This document shows positions 17,493 through 25,592 of a stretch of DNA of 64,000 nt, piece after piece. The translations under genes were made by a program, and so were the position numbers. Numbering within the stretch: the stretch's first letter is position 1; every line of letters starts with the position of its first letter. Source of the stretch: an uncultured Porphyromonadaceae bacterium (GTDB lineage: Bacteria > Bacteroidota > Bacteroidia > Bacteroidales > Muribaculaceae); assembly GCA_900555715.1 (NCBI GenBank), contig USMC01000003.1, positions 1 through 64,000 of the forward strand, in the 5' to 3' direction. The notes under the pieces were generated by a model. It was not told where the DNA came from and searched no databases. It saw only the letters and a program-made list of their open reading frames with translations.

Positions 17493-18047
17493 ATGAAATC
17501 TCAAAAACTGAACATCATCGGACAGTCCCGCTATTGGTGGGTTATCCTTCTTGTTGGCATTCTGCTTGTTCTGGGCGGATTTGCATACTGGTTCTGGCCC
17601 GAGGCAGGATATGCCGTTGCCTCGCAGATCTTCGGCTGGCTCCTCGTCCTTGCCGGCGTCGTGCAGCTGTGCGTCGCCGCCGGTCCTGACCATCCGCGCG
17701 GGTGGGGCTGGTGGATTACCGGCGGCATCATCGACATGTTCATCGGCTTTATGCTCGTCCGCAGCATCATTCTATCCGAAGTAGTATTCCCATACTTCCT
17801 CGCCATAATCTTTATCTTCTGGGGCATCGAGGCATTTTTCAATGCCGCCGCACGCCGCAGCGCTAAATACTGGTGGCTAGGAATCATCAACGGAATACTG
17901 CTCTGCCTCATCGGTTTCTTCTTCCTCGAGGCAGGATGGGTCAGCAACATGCTCATGGTGTCGTTCCTTACTTCCATAGCTTTCATATACTGGGGCTTCA
18001 CCATCGCAATAGCATCCTACGAAATGAAACCCGAACGCATCGGATAA
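17493..18047 (+). CDS. HdeD family (DUF308) membrane protein
   Basis: A 184-residue inner-membrane protein with about six hydrophobic helices. Repeated blocks WWVILLVGILLVLGG, GWWITGGIIDMFIG and WWLGIINGILLCLIG are the internal repeat of HdeD/DUF308 proteins. HdeD contributes to acid resistance in E. coli; the role here is not established. It stands alone, with a striking stem-loop in front and a terminator behind, suggesting separate, perhaps stress-linked, control. Confidence 0.85.
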   Translation: MKSQKLNIIGQSRYWWVILLVGILLVLGGFAYWFWPEAGYAVASQIFGWLLVLAGVVQLCVAAGPDHPRGWGWWITGGIIDMFIGFMLVRSIILSEVVFPYFLAIIFIFWGIEAFFNAAARRSAKYWWLGIINGILLCLIGFFFLEAGWVSNMLMVSFLTSIAFIYWGFTIAIASYEMKPERIG

Positions 18048-18101
18048 CATGTCAGCCTGTGATTCATTTATGTAAAAGGTTTTGACATCTGAATTAAAAA
18101 T

Positions 18102-18136
18102 ACACCGGCAGGAGCATGAATTCTGCCGGTGTTTTC
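18102..18136 (+). terminator. Terminator of the HdeD-like gene
   Basis: Perfect 10-bp stem ACACCGGCAG (18102-18111) / CTGCCGGTGT (18123-18132), 11-nt loop, then TTTC. Confidence 0.8.
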
Positions 18137-18137
18137 A

Positions 18138-18145
18138 TATATTTG
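18138..18145 (+). promoter_or_regulatory. -7 box of the esterase gene
   Basis: TATATTTG lies directly behind the upstream terminator, 19 nt before the ATG at 18165. The terminator stem occupies the place of a -33 element. Confidence 0.5.
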
Positions 18146-18164
18146 CACGTCAAACTGAAATTCG

Positions 18165-18977
18165 ATGAAAAAAATCTTCATTCTCACATTAGCAGCCCTT
18201 CTGGGGTTCGGCGCCATGGCGCGCAAATCGGAAAAAGACATCTCCTACTACACTGGCGACGACCCGTATGCGACAGAACGCTGCCGCCTCGACATCTCGG
18301 CACCTGACGACGCCAGTGATGCGCCGCTCGTGGTATGGTTTCATGGGGGAGGTCTCACCGGAGGCAACAAATCCGTGCCGTCACAACTTGAAAAAGCAGG
18401 CTACATTGTCGTGGCGCCCAACTACCGCCTGATGCCGTCGGTGCCTATCGACTCATGCATAGATGATGCGGCACGTGCTGTGGCGTGGGCATTCGCCAAC
18501 GCAGGACGCCTCGGAGGCTCGCAAAAGAAAATATTCGTTGCCGGACACTCTGCCGGAGGCTATCTCACCGCCATGATAGGTCTCGAACGAAAGTGGCTTG
18601 CCAAATATGGCATCGAAGCCGACTCCATCGCCGCGCTGATACCGTACAGCGGGCAGATGATAACACATTTCGCTCACCGCGACAGCCAGGGTATTCCGGC
18701 TCTCCGCGCCATAGTCGACGAATATGCCCCGCTCTACCACGTCCGTCCGGATGCTCCTCCGTTCATAATGATTACCGGCGATCCCGAAGAAGAACTCTAC
18801 GGGCGCTATGAGGAAAATGCCTATATGTGGCGAATGATGAAACTCACAGGGCATCCCGATACTCACATCTATCGTCTCGACGGCTACAGCCACGGAGCGA
18901 TGGCTAACCCGGCACACCATATCCTGCGGAAGCATGTTGAACGTATAGCGGGTAAAACAAAGAACGGTTCAAAATAA
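18165..18977 (+). CDS. Secreted alpha/beta hydrolase (esterase/lipase-like)
   Basis: A 270-residue periplasmic or surface esterase with a signal peptide (MKKIFILTLAALLGFGAMA). The oxyanion-hole motif HGGG is at 60-63, the nucleophile elbow GHSAGG at 127-132 (Ser129), the acid likely in ITGDPEEE and the catalytic His in GYSHGAM (about 247). This is the BD-FAE / hormone-sensitive-lipase-like group, often acetyl- or feruloyl-esterases or kynurenine formamidase relatives. The substrate is unknown. Single-gene unit with its own -7 box. Confidence 0.85.
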   Translation: MKKIFILTLAALLGFGAMARKSEKDISYYTGDDPYATERCRLDISAPDDASDAPLVVWFHGGGLTGGNKSVPSQLEKAGYIVVAPNYRLMPSVPIDSCIDDAARAVAWAFANAGRLGGSQKKIFVAGHSAGGYLTAMIGLERKWLAKYGIEADSIAALIPYSGQMITHFAHRDSQGIPALRAIVDEYAPLYHVRPDAPPFIMITGDPEEELYGRYEENAYMWRMMKLTGHPDTHIYRLDGYSHGAMANPAHHILRKHVERIAGKTKNGSK

Positions 18978-19012
18978 TTGCGGAATTATTTCTTTAATTC
19001 AAAACTATGTTC

Positions 19013-19040
19013 TAACTTTGCGAGGTATCTCAGAGATACC
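19013..19040 (+). promoter_or_regulatory. oadA -7 box and 5'-end hairpin
   Basis: TAACTTTG (19013-19020) is a -7 box. Right after it GGTATCT (19024-19030) and AGATACC (19034-19040) form a 7-bp stem with a 3-nt loop, extendable by CG/CG across one mismatch. The mRNA would begin in this hairpin, a layout that can stabilise transcripts. Confidence 0.5.
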
Positions 19041-19074
19041 GCGAACGATTTGAAACATACTTAAACACATAACA

Positions 19075-20937
19075 ATGGCAAAGAAACTCAAAATCCGCGA
19101 CCTTACTCTTCGCGACGGACAGCAGTCGCTGTTCGCAACTCGACTGAGCCAGTCGGAAATCGACAAACTCCTCCCCTACTACGAAAATGCAGGCTTCTAC
19201 ATCATGGAAGTATGGGGCGGCGCTATCCCCGACTCCGTGATGCGCTACCTCGACCAGTCGCCCTGGGACCGCCTGCGCATCTGCTCCAAAGCGATGAAAG
19301 GCAAGTCGATGCTCTCGGCTCTCTCGCGCGGTCGCAACCTCTTCGGCTACGTACCTTATCCCGACTATGTGCTTGAAGGTTTCTACAAAGAGGCTATTGC
19401 CAACGGACTTAACGTAATGCGCATTTTCGACGCGCTCAACGATATAGACAACGTCAAGGAATCTATCCGCATGATCAACGAGCTCGGCGGCGTCGCCGAC
19501 GGTGCCGTATGCTATACCGTTGATCCCAAAACCGCTGAGGAAGCTCCCAAGAAGGGTTTCTTCGGTCGCCTTTTCGGCAAGAAAGCCGCAGAGCCCGAAA
19601 AGATTTTCACCGACGAGTATTTCGTCAACAAAGCCGTAGAGATGGAGCGCCTCGGCGCAAAGATAATCACGCTCAAAGACATGGCTGGTCTGGTGACGCC
19701 GTCGCGCGCCGCTTCCATCATCAGCAAGCTCAAAGCCAATGTCAAGGTAGATGTCGATTTCCATACACACTGCACCCCCGGCTACGGTCTTGCATCGAGC
19801 CTTATGGCAATCATCAACGGCGTCGACATTCTCGACACTAACATCTGGTGGTTCGGCGGCGGCTCCGCAGCACCGGCTATCGAACTTATCTACGTATTCT
19901 GCAAGAAACTCGGCGTTGAAGTCGACGTCAACATGGAAGCTGTCGGCGAAATCCGCAAACATCTCCTCGGCGCCCGTCAGTCGCTCAAGCAGTTCGACCT
20001 CGGCAAGCTTCCCAAAGATTTCGACCCGCTCAACGACACACTTCCCGCACAGGTCGACGCACTCTTCGACACCGCTATCGTCGCTGCCAAGAACGGCGAT
20101 GAGGAAGCACTGCTCGAAGCATGCCACGGCATCGAGGAATATTTCGAATTCCCCAAACCAAACGAAATTGTCAAGAACGCAGAAGTGCCCGGCGGCATGT
20201 ACTCCAACATGGTGGCCCAGCTCAAGGCTCTCGGAGCCAGCGACCTCCTCGAAGATGCCATGAAACTCATCCCGATGGTGCGCCGCGACGCCGGTCTGGT
20301 ACCCCTTGTAACGCCGACGAGCCAGATTGTAGGCAGCCAGGCAGTCAGTGTGGCTCTCGACCGCAAGAAAGGCAATCCGGACTATTCCAATCCGTCGAAT
20401 CAGTTCATTTCGCTCGTCAAAGGCGAATACGGTCACACACCTGTTGCCGTCGACCCTGCCTTCCGCGAAAAAATCACCGGCAGCCCTGTTGAAAAACCAT
20501 ACGACGTCAGCGCATACAAGAAGCCCGAGAATCCCATTCTCGCCGAATATGGAAACACGCCGCTGGCAACGAACACGGAAGAAGAGCTTCTTCTTGCCCT
20601 TCTGCCGACGGTAGCGAATACATTCCTGCGCAACCGCCGCAAAGAAGAATATGAGGCAAAGCATGCCAATGAAGCTCCCAAAGCAGAAGAAAAAGCAGAA
20701 GCTGCACCAGTAGAACCAATTACAGGTCCAACTCTCAACGCTCCCATGGGCGGACGCGTCATTGAAATCAATGTCAAGGCAGGCGATGCTGTCAAAAAAG
20801 GTCAGGTCGTGCTTGTCTATGAGGCAATGAAGATGGAAAACGACGTTCCTGCTGAGCGTGACGGAGTTGTAAAGCGCGTCCTCGTAGCTCCCAACGAAGT
20901 TGTCGCCGCCGACCAGGCTCTCATCGAATTCGAATAA
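19075..20937 (+). CDS. oadA: Biotin-dependent carboxyltransferase (oxaloacetate decarboxylase alpha / pyruvate carboxylase B type)
   Basis: A 620-residue protein that moves carboxyl groups between biotin and pyruvate/oxaloacetate. The TIM-barrel carboxyltransferase opens with RDLTLRDGQQSLFATR; the metal site includes D and VDFHTHCTPG. The conserved PYC_OADA domain follows, then an Ala/Glu/Lys linker and a biotinyl domain with EAMKMEN (biotinylated Lys586). Unusual is an insertion near 152-178 containing KKGFFGRLFGKK, a short amphipathic basic segment. No oadB/oadG or biotin carboxylase is adjacent, so whether it serves a Na+ pump or a two-part pyruvate carboxylase cannot be decided here. Flanked by its own promoter and terminator. 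Confidence 0.88.
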   Translation: MAKKLKIRDLTLRDGQQSLFATRLSQSEIDKLLPYYENAGFYIMEVWGGAIPDSVMRYLDQSPWDRLRICSKAMKGKSMLSALSRGRNLFGYVPYPDYVLEGFYKEAIANGLNVMRIFDALNDIDNVKESIRMINELGGVADGAVCYTVDPKTAEEAPKKGFFGRLFGKKAAEPEKIFTDEYFVNKAVEMERLGAKIITLKDMAGLVTPSRAASIISKLKANVKVDVDFHTHCTPGYGLASSLMAIINGVDILDTNIWWFGGGSAAPAIELIYVFCKKLGVEVDVNMEAVGEIRKHLLGARQSLKQFDLGKLPKDFDPLNDTLPAQVDALFDTAIVAAKNGDEEALLEACHGIEEYFEFPKPNEIVKNAEVPGGMYSNMVAQLKALGASDLLEDAMKLIPMVRRDAGLVPLVTPTSQIVGSQAVSVALDRKKGNPDYSNPSNQFISLVKGEYGHTPVAVDPAFREKITGSPVEKPYDVSAYKKPENPILAEYGNTPLATNTEEELLLALLPTVANTFLRNRRKEEYEAKHANEAPKAEEKAEAAPVEPITGPTLNAPMGGRVIEINVKAGDAVKKGQVVLVYEAMKMENDVPAERDGVVKRVLVAPNEVVAADQALIEFE

Positions 20938-20952
20938 TACTCTGATTTTTTG

Positions 20953-20991
20953 TGCCGGACATTCCGCAATGACGGATTGTCCGGCATTTTT
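20953..20991 (+). terminator. Terminator of the oadA-like gene
   Basis: TGCCGGACA (20953-20961) pairs with TGTCCGGCA (20978-20986), followed by TTTTT. It ends 22 nt before the beta-lactamase ATG, so that gene must start within or through the terminator. Confidence 0.8.
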
Positions 20992-21013
20992 CAATCACAC
21001 ACTTCATATTAAA

Positions 21014-22033
21014 ATGCGTAAATTTCTCTTCCTCATACTCCTGCATCTCGCTGTCGGGAGCGCTTACGCCGGTCTCGCCGGACTGGACAACCGCCTCAGA
21101 CGTATAATAGGCAAGGAAGATGTTGGTGTGGCGGTCATCACCTGCTACGGCGATACACTGACTGTCAACGGCGACTCACTCTACGACCTCGCAAGCGTTG
21201 CGAAATTCCATCAGGCAGCAGCTCTCGCGCGCACAGAAGGGTACGAAGAACTGACAGGCGCAAAGATAGAAATCGACCCTACCACGCTCGAAAAGAACAC
21301 CTGGAGCCCCATGCGCGCAGCCGCAGGGTCGGAAACATTCACTCTCTCTCCGGCAGAACTGCTTGACTATTCGCTTATGATGAGCGACAATAACGCCGCT
21401 GACATTCTTTTCGACCACTACAACAGCCCGGCGGAAGTTGACAGCATTCTTCATGCCGCAGGATATCCGGGCAGATACCGCATAGCATATACAGAACGTC
21501 AGATGCACTCCGACAGTCTCGGCGCGGCAAACACAGGCACTCCGCTGTCGGCGGCAGCAGCCATAAACCGCTTTTTCGCCTCTGACACGACGGCATCGGC
21601 GACGCTCGTCAAAGCACTCATGGCGCGTGTGTCGCCGTTCGGAACCGGTCGCATCGTAGCAGGGCTCAAAGACAAGGACGCAAAGGTATTTCACAAGACA
21701 GGTACCGGCTTCAACGCTGCCAACGGCACGCCGGCAGCCCTCAACGATCTCGCATTTATCAGTTTTAAAACGAACTGGGGCTACGGATGCTATTCTCTTG
21801 CCGTCTTTGTGCGCGACTACAGCGGAAGCCGCGAGGAAGGCGAACAGCTCATCGCCGACATTTCCGCTGCCGTATGGGATGCCATTATGGTAGACGAGGT
21901 AAATGCGATGAACGTCTCTGCGGACGTACCGTCAAGAGCGCAGAACGCCGTCTGCCGGAAAGCACCGAAGGTGTCATTCCTTCAGGCGATTATGGAAGCA
22001 TACCTCGACGCCGTCATCGACAACGCCTTATAA
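21014..22033 (+). CDS. Class A beta-lactamase (CfxA/PER-like subclass)
   Basis: A 339-residue secreted enzyme predicted to hydrolyse beta-lactams. After a signal peptide (about 1-19) come the active-site S61-V-A-K64, the S124-D-N126 loop, a Glu in ERQMHSD (E161, omega-loop position) and K228-T-G230. The blocks after SVAKF resemble the CfxA/PER branch of class A common in Bacteroidota. About 50 residues follow the last core helix, including a second Cys and an amphipathic end, longer than typical members. It has no obvious promoter of its own downstream of the oadA terminator. Which drugs it acts on cannot be read from sequence. Its last 6 nt overlap the convergent yigZ. Confidence 0.85.
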   Translation: MRKFLFLILLHLAVGSAYAGLAGLDNRLRRIIGKEDVGVAVITCYGDTLTVNGDSLYDLASVAKFHQAAALARTEGYEELTGAKIEIDPTTLEKNTWSPMRAAAGSETFTLSPAELLDYSLMMSDNNAADILFDHYNSPAEVDSILHAAGYPGRYRIAYTERQMHSDSLGAANTGTPLSAAAAINRFFASDTTASATLVKALMARVSPFGTGRIVAGLKDKDAKVFHKTGTGFNAANGTPAALNDLAFISFKTNWGYGCYSLAVFVRDYSGSREEGEQLIADISAAVWDAIMVDEVNAMNVSADVPSRAQNAVCRKAPKVSFLQAIMEAYLDAVIDNAL

Positions 22034-22621
22034 TGAGACTCCATCGATATCGCACAAGCGCGCACGCAGCTGATCTTCAAGCGAACGGTGGCAGCTGAGA
22101 GTCATACGACAGGTATTGTCAAACTCCTGAGAAGCAATCTCTACCTCACCATTCTTCACAAGCTTCATAACACTGTTCATCGCCACGTACGGAAATGTGA
22201 AGCTGATTTCCGTCATCACATAGCGCTGCACGATTTCCGCATCTTCAATGGCAAGACGGGCAGCCTCGCGGTATGCGGCTATGAGTCCGGAAGTGCCGAG
22301 CTTGATACCGCCGAAATAGCGGACGACAACAATCACTATATCTGTGACGCCGAAAGAATTGATCTGTCCCAGAATAGGTTTGCCGGCGGTGCCTGATGGC
22401 TCGCCGTTGTCGCTGCTGAGAAAGTCTTTTCTTTCGGCTCCGAGCATATACGCCCAGCACACGTGCCGGGCGTCGTGGTATTCCTTCTGATAGCGTGCGA
22501 CGACCTCCTTTGCATCGGCAGCCGATGACACCGGATGCGCGAATGCAATAAACTTACTCATCTTCTCGCGCAGACTTCCCCCGGAAGGTCCGGCGATGGT
22601 AAGGTAGGCGTCGCTGTCCAT
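22028..22621 (-). CDS. YigZ/IMPACT family protein
   Basis: A 197-residue protein of UPF0029. The IMPACT domain block KFIAFAHPVSSAADA, DARHVCWAY, DNGEPSGTAGKPIL and VVRYFGGIKLGTSGL covers residues about 23-120; the rest is the small C-terminal YigZ domain. The cellular role is poorly known (translation-linked regulators in eukaryotes). Its start lies 3 nt after the cydB stop, so it is probably the last gene of the cyd operon. Confidence 0.93.
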   Translation of the reverse strand: MDSDAYLTIAGPSGGSLREKMSKFIAFAHPVSSAADAKEVVARYQKEYHDARHVCWAYMLGAERKDFLSSDNGEPSGTAGKPILGQINSFGVTDIVIVVVRYFGGIKLGTSGLIAAYREAARLAIEDAEIVQRYVMTEISFTFPYVAMNSVMKLVKNGEVEIASQEFDNTCRMTLSCHRSLEDQLRARLCDIDGVSL

Positions 22622-22624
22622 CTG

Positions 22625-23770
22625 TCAATAAATATGTGATTCTTTGTCGAGTTCCTCAGCGGTAAGCGGCTTTGCGTTCATCTTCGACCATACGTACCAG
22701 ATATATGCCAGAACAAAAGGTATCAGGAAAGATACATAGGTCATCACCTTAAGAGTGAACAGCGATGACGAACTGTTGGCGATGCAGAGCGACGACTGGG
22801 CGTCGGTCAGTGAGGGCAGATAAGCCGTGCCGGCATATCCGGCAATGAGGAAAAGTGTCACTATGACAGCTGCCACGCCAAAGCCGGCATACCAGATGCC
22901 GCAACGCCACGCCTTGCTCAAAGCCGAACGGAAAATGGCATAGAGCACTGCGACAACACCGGCGAGCAACAGTACTGCGAGATACCACATATCGAGCAGA
23001 TTCGCAAGATATATATGCTGAACCTGAACGAAAACGCCCTCTTCCATACGATAGCCGTCTGAGAAAAGAAGAACGACAAGGAATGCCACGAAAAGGACAG
23101 CGAAAATCATACCGTTCGTGAGCACGCGCTTGCGCATGTGTGCCGTAAAGGTGGCGTCATCGCCTATGTTATTGATGAAATAGAGCGCTGCGAGCGCCCG
23201 GGCAAGGTAGAACACTGCAAAGCCCAGCAGAAGGTTTTTCCAGCAGGCTATCGCCTCCAGACCGTGAGTAGGAGCCCACTGTGAGATGACAGGCGCCTGA
23301 GCATTCAGGATATTGTCGCGGCAGACTGTAAATTCACCTCCGAAGAAGAGTGTGCCGACAGCCACACCGAGCATCACGCAGCCGAAAAGACCATTGAAAG
23401 CGAGAAAACCGTCATATACGCGTGTACCGTAGATATTGCCTCGCTTGGCACGGAACTCATAGCTCACCGCCTGTAGCACGAAACTGATGAGGATAAGCAT
23501 CCACAGCCAGTAGGCACCTCCGAAACTCGTACTGTAGAACAGGGGGAACGAGGCGAAGAAAGCACCGCCGAAAACGACCAGCGTAGTATATGTGAATTCC
23601 CATTTGCGTCCGAGTGAGTTAACCATAAGGCTACGCTCCTTATCGGAAAGACGGCAGAAAAGCATCGACTGACCGCCCTGAACAAACAGCAGGAAGACAA
23701 GCGCCGCGCCCAGAGCGGCTATGAGGAGCCACCAATAGGCCTGAAGACATTCTAAATTATCCATAGTCAA
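22625..23770 (-). CDS. cydB: Cytochrome bd ubiquinol oxidase subunit II
   Basis: A 381-residue membrane subunit of the high-affinity oxygen reductase. It begins LECLQAYWWLLIAALGAALVFLLFVQGGQS and has about eight to nine hydrophobic helices. CydB supports CydA and the quinol site. Its start overlaps the cydA stop by 4 nt. In gut Bacteroidales this oxidase removes nanomolar oxygen and feeds respiration. Confidence 0.95.
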   Translation of the reverse strand: MTMDNLECLQAYWWLLIAALGAALVFLLFVQGGQSMLFCRLSDKERSLMVNSLGRKWEFTYTTLVVFGGAFFASFPLFYSTSFGGAYWLWMLILISFVLQAVSYEFRAKRGNIYGTRVYDGFLAFNGLFGCVMLGVAVGTLFFGGEFTVCRDNILNAQAPVISQWAPTHGLEAIACWKNLLLGFAVFYLARALAALYFINNIGDDATFTAHMRKRVLTNGMIFAVLFVAFLVVLLFSDGYRMEEGVFVQVQHIYLANLLDMWYLAVLLLAGVVAVLYAIFRSALSKAWRCGIWYAGFGVAAVIVTLFLIAGYAGTAYLPSLTDAQSSLCIANSSSSLFTLKVMTYVSFLIPFVLAYIWYVWSKMNAKPLTAEELDKESHIY

Positions 23771-25329
23771 TGAGTTTTTGCGATGTCAGACTTCGATGCC
23801 CGCGAGATGTAGCGGAGCATGATGCTGATTTCGGCGATTAGTAAAGCTGTGAAAACGACGGCGAAAATCCAGAACGTCAGTTCTACCGACGACGACTGTA
23901 TTCCGCTGATGGCGGCATTGCGCGGCATAAGGTCCTGGATTGTCCATGGCTGACGACCCACTTCGGCGACAACCCATCCGGCCTCGCTGCATATCCACAC
24001 GACAGCGATGGAGAGAATGCCGATAAGACACAGCCAGCGCTTCTCAAGAATATGACTGCCGCGCCATGAGAAGAAAGCCATGGCAAGCAGGAACAGAATG
24101 AGGAAGCCACCCGAAAATACCATTATATGAAAAGCGTAGAACGTCATTGCCACTGGTGGCACAGCGTCCTCGGGGTTGTCCAGATAGCCATAGCCGAAAC
24201 ACGGGAAATCGGCTTTCACTGCGGCAGCGGCACTCTGCATTGCGGCTTCATCTCCTCCTTTATACGCCCTGTCATAGTCGGCAAGTGCCTGACGGGCGGC
24301 TTTGCCGCGTGCTATTTTGTCGGAATAACTTTCGCCGTATACCGTATCTCCGGCTGCCGTGATGGTTCTGCCGGCGATCAGGTCGTTTATTCCGGGAATA
24401 AATGTATCGCCGTTGCCTGCTACAAGATACGAGAGACCTTTGGGGATGTCGATGCTGAAAACCATAGGATCGGCAGGCGTCTCGGAAGGATCGGACTTAA
24501 GAACACCGAATGCGACAATATCCTGTCCTACAGAGCCTTCATAAAGACCTTCCATAGCAGCCAGCTTCATGGGCTGCACTTCCGAAACTACCACAGCGGA
24601 GCCGTGTCCGGTGAACAGCGTAGCCAGAATACCTACGAGTCCGACCAGCGAGCCGATCTTTATCGAAGCTCTGGCAACCTCGGCGTTGCGGCGTTTCCAC
24701 AGCAGCCAGCAGCTGACACCGACTGCGAACACACCGCCTGTCACCCATGCGCTCGAAACAGTATGGAAGAACTTATTGAGCGCAACAGGACTCAGAGCCA
24801 CAGCGAAGAAATCGTCCATGACATTGCGCATCTGAGCGGGGTCGAACTCCATTCCAACGGGGTACTGCATCCAGGCGTTAGCGACAAGAATCCAATACGC
24901 GGAAAGGCTGACACCCAGAGCCGTCAGCCACGACGAAGCGAGATGGAAGCCCTTGCTAACCTTGTTCCACCCGAAGAACATCACAGCGACAAATGTCGCC
25001 TCCATGAAAAAGGCAACGATTCCTTCAATAGCAAGCGGAGCACCGAAGATGTCGCCGACAAACCAGCTGTAGTTCGACCAGTTCGTACCGAATTCGAACT
25101 CAAGAATAAGACCTGTCGCCACACCTACGGCAAAATTGATTCCGAACAGCGTCATCCAGAATTTAGTGATGTTTTTCCACTTTTCATCGCCGGTGCGCAC
25201 ATATACAGTCTCCATTATGGCGACTATCAGCGACAATCCGATTGTGAGCGGAACAAACAGCCAATGGTACATCGCCGTCAGCGCAAACTGCGCCCTCGAC
25301 CAGTCGACCACGCTCAGTAATTCGTTCAT
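23767..25329 (-). CDS. cydA: Cytochrome bd ubiquinol oxidase subunit I
   Basis: A 520-residue heme-bearing subunit. The N-terminal SRAQFALTAMYHWLFVPLTIGLS includes the heme-ligand His. The family motif GRQPW occurs as EVGRQPWTIQDLMPRNAAI, with the Glu/Arg pair of the quinol pocket. A long soluble loop (about 270-360) corresponds to the Q-loop. The pair cydA-cydB overlaps by 4 nt. A DUF4492 gene precedes it by 44 nt. Confidence 0.97.
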   Translation of the reverse strand: MNELLSVVDWSRAQFALTAMYHWLFVPLTIGLSLIVAIMETVYVRTGDEKWKNITKFWMTLFGINFAVGVATGLILEFEFGTNWSNYSWFVGDIFGAPLAIEGIVAFFMEATFVAVMFFGWNKVSKGFHLASSWLTALGVSLSAYWILVANAWMQYPVGMEFDPAQMRNVMDDFFAVALSPVALNKFFHTVSSAWVTGGVFAVGVSCWLLWKRRNAEVARASIKIGSLVGLVGILATLFTGHGSAVVVSEVQPMKLAAMEGLYEGSVGQDIVAFGVLKSDPSETPADPMVFSIDIPKGLSYLVAGNGDTFIPGINDLIAGRTITAAGDTVYGESYSDKIARGKAARQALADYDRAYKGGDEAAMQSAAAAVKADFPCFGYGYLDNPEDAVPPVAMTFYAFHIMVFSGGFLILFLLAMAFFSWRGSHILEKRWLCLIGILSIAVVWICSEAGWVVAEVGRQPWTIQDLMPRNAAISGIQSSSVELTFWIFAVVFTALLIAEISIMLRYISRASKSDIAKTH

Positions 25330-25373
25330 AGTATTTGATTTTTAATATTTGAGGGTTTTATTTCAGTAATATA

Positions 25374-25592
25374 TCAATCTGCCGACAACGACTCGCGGAC
25401 AGCTTCCGCACGGGCTTCGTCACTATCGTAGTGTTCCTTTAGCACATCGGGAAAAAACAACAGTTTAATCACCACGAAAATAATCAGCAGCTTAAGGATT
25501 ATCAGCAGCCACAGGCTCCTGCCTATCGTCATGTTCCTGAAACCGTCGACATAGAGCGATATGACGTCAGTGAGCCACTTCGGTTTCTTCAT
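25374..25592 (-). CDS. DUF4492 small membrane protein of the cyd operon
   Basis: A 72-residue protein with the N-terminal block PKWLTDVISLYVDGFRNMTIGRSLWLLI and one membrane helix (about 28-48), followed by a charged acidic tail. DUF4492 genes recur directly before cydA in Bacteroidota and some Campylobacterota, so it may be an accessory subunit comparable in role, not sequence, to CydX; that is inference. Its start overlaps the yitT-like gene by 26 nt, which couples it to that gene rather than to a promoter of its own. Confidence 0.85.
   Translation of the reverse strand: MKKPKWLTDVISLYVDGFRNMTIGRSLWLLIILKLLIIFVVIKLLFFPDVLKEHYDSDEARAEAVRESLSAD

Noticed and set aside
19030..20994. 654-codon open frame antisense to the oadA-like gene
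   Set aside because: Fully antisense to a clear carboxyltransferase with biotin site; the long open frame comes from codon bias.
24127..25320. 397-codon plus-strand frame over cydA
   Set aside because: Antisense to cydA, whose heme and quinol motifs are unmistakable.
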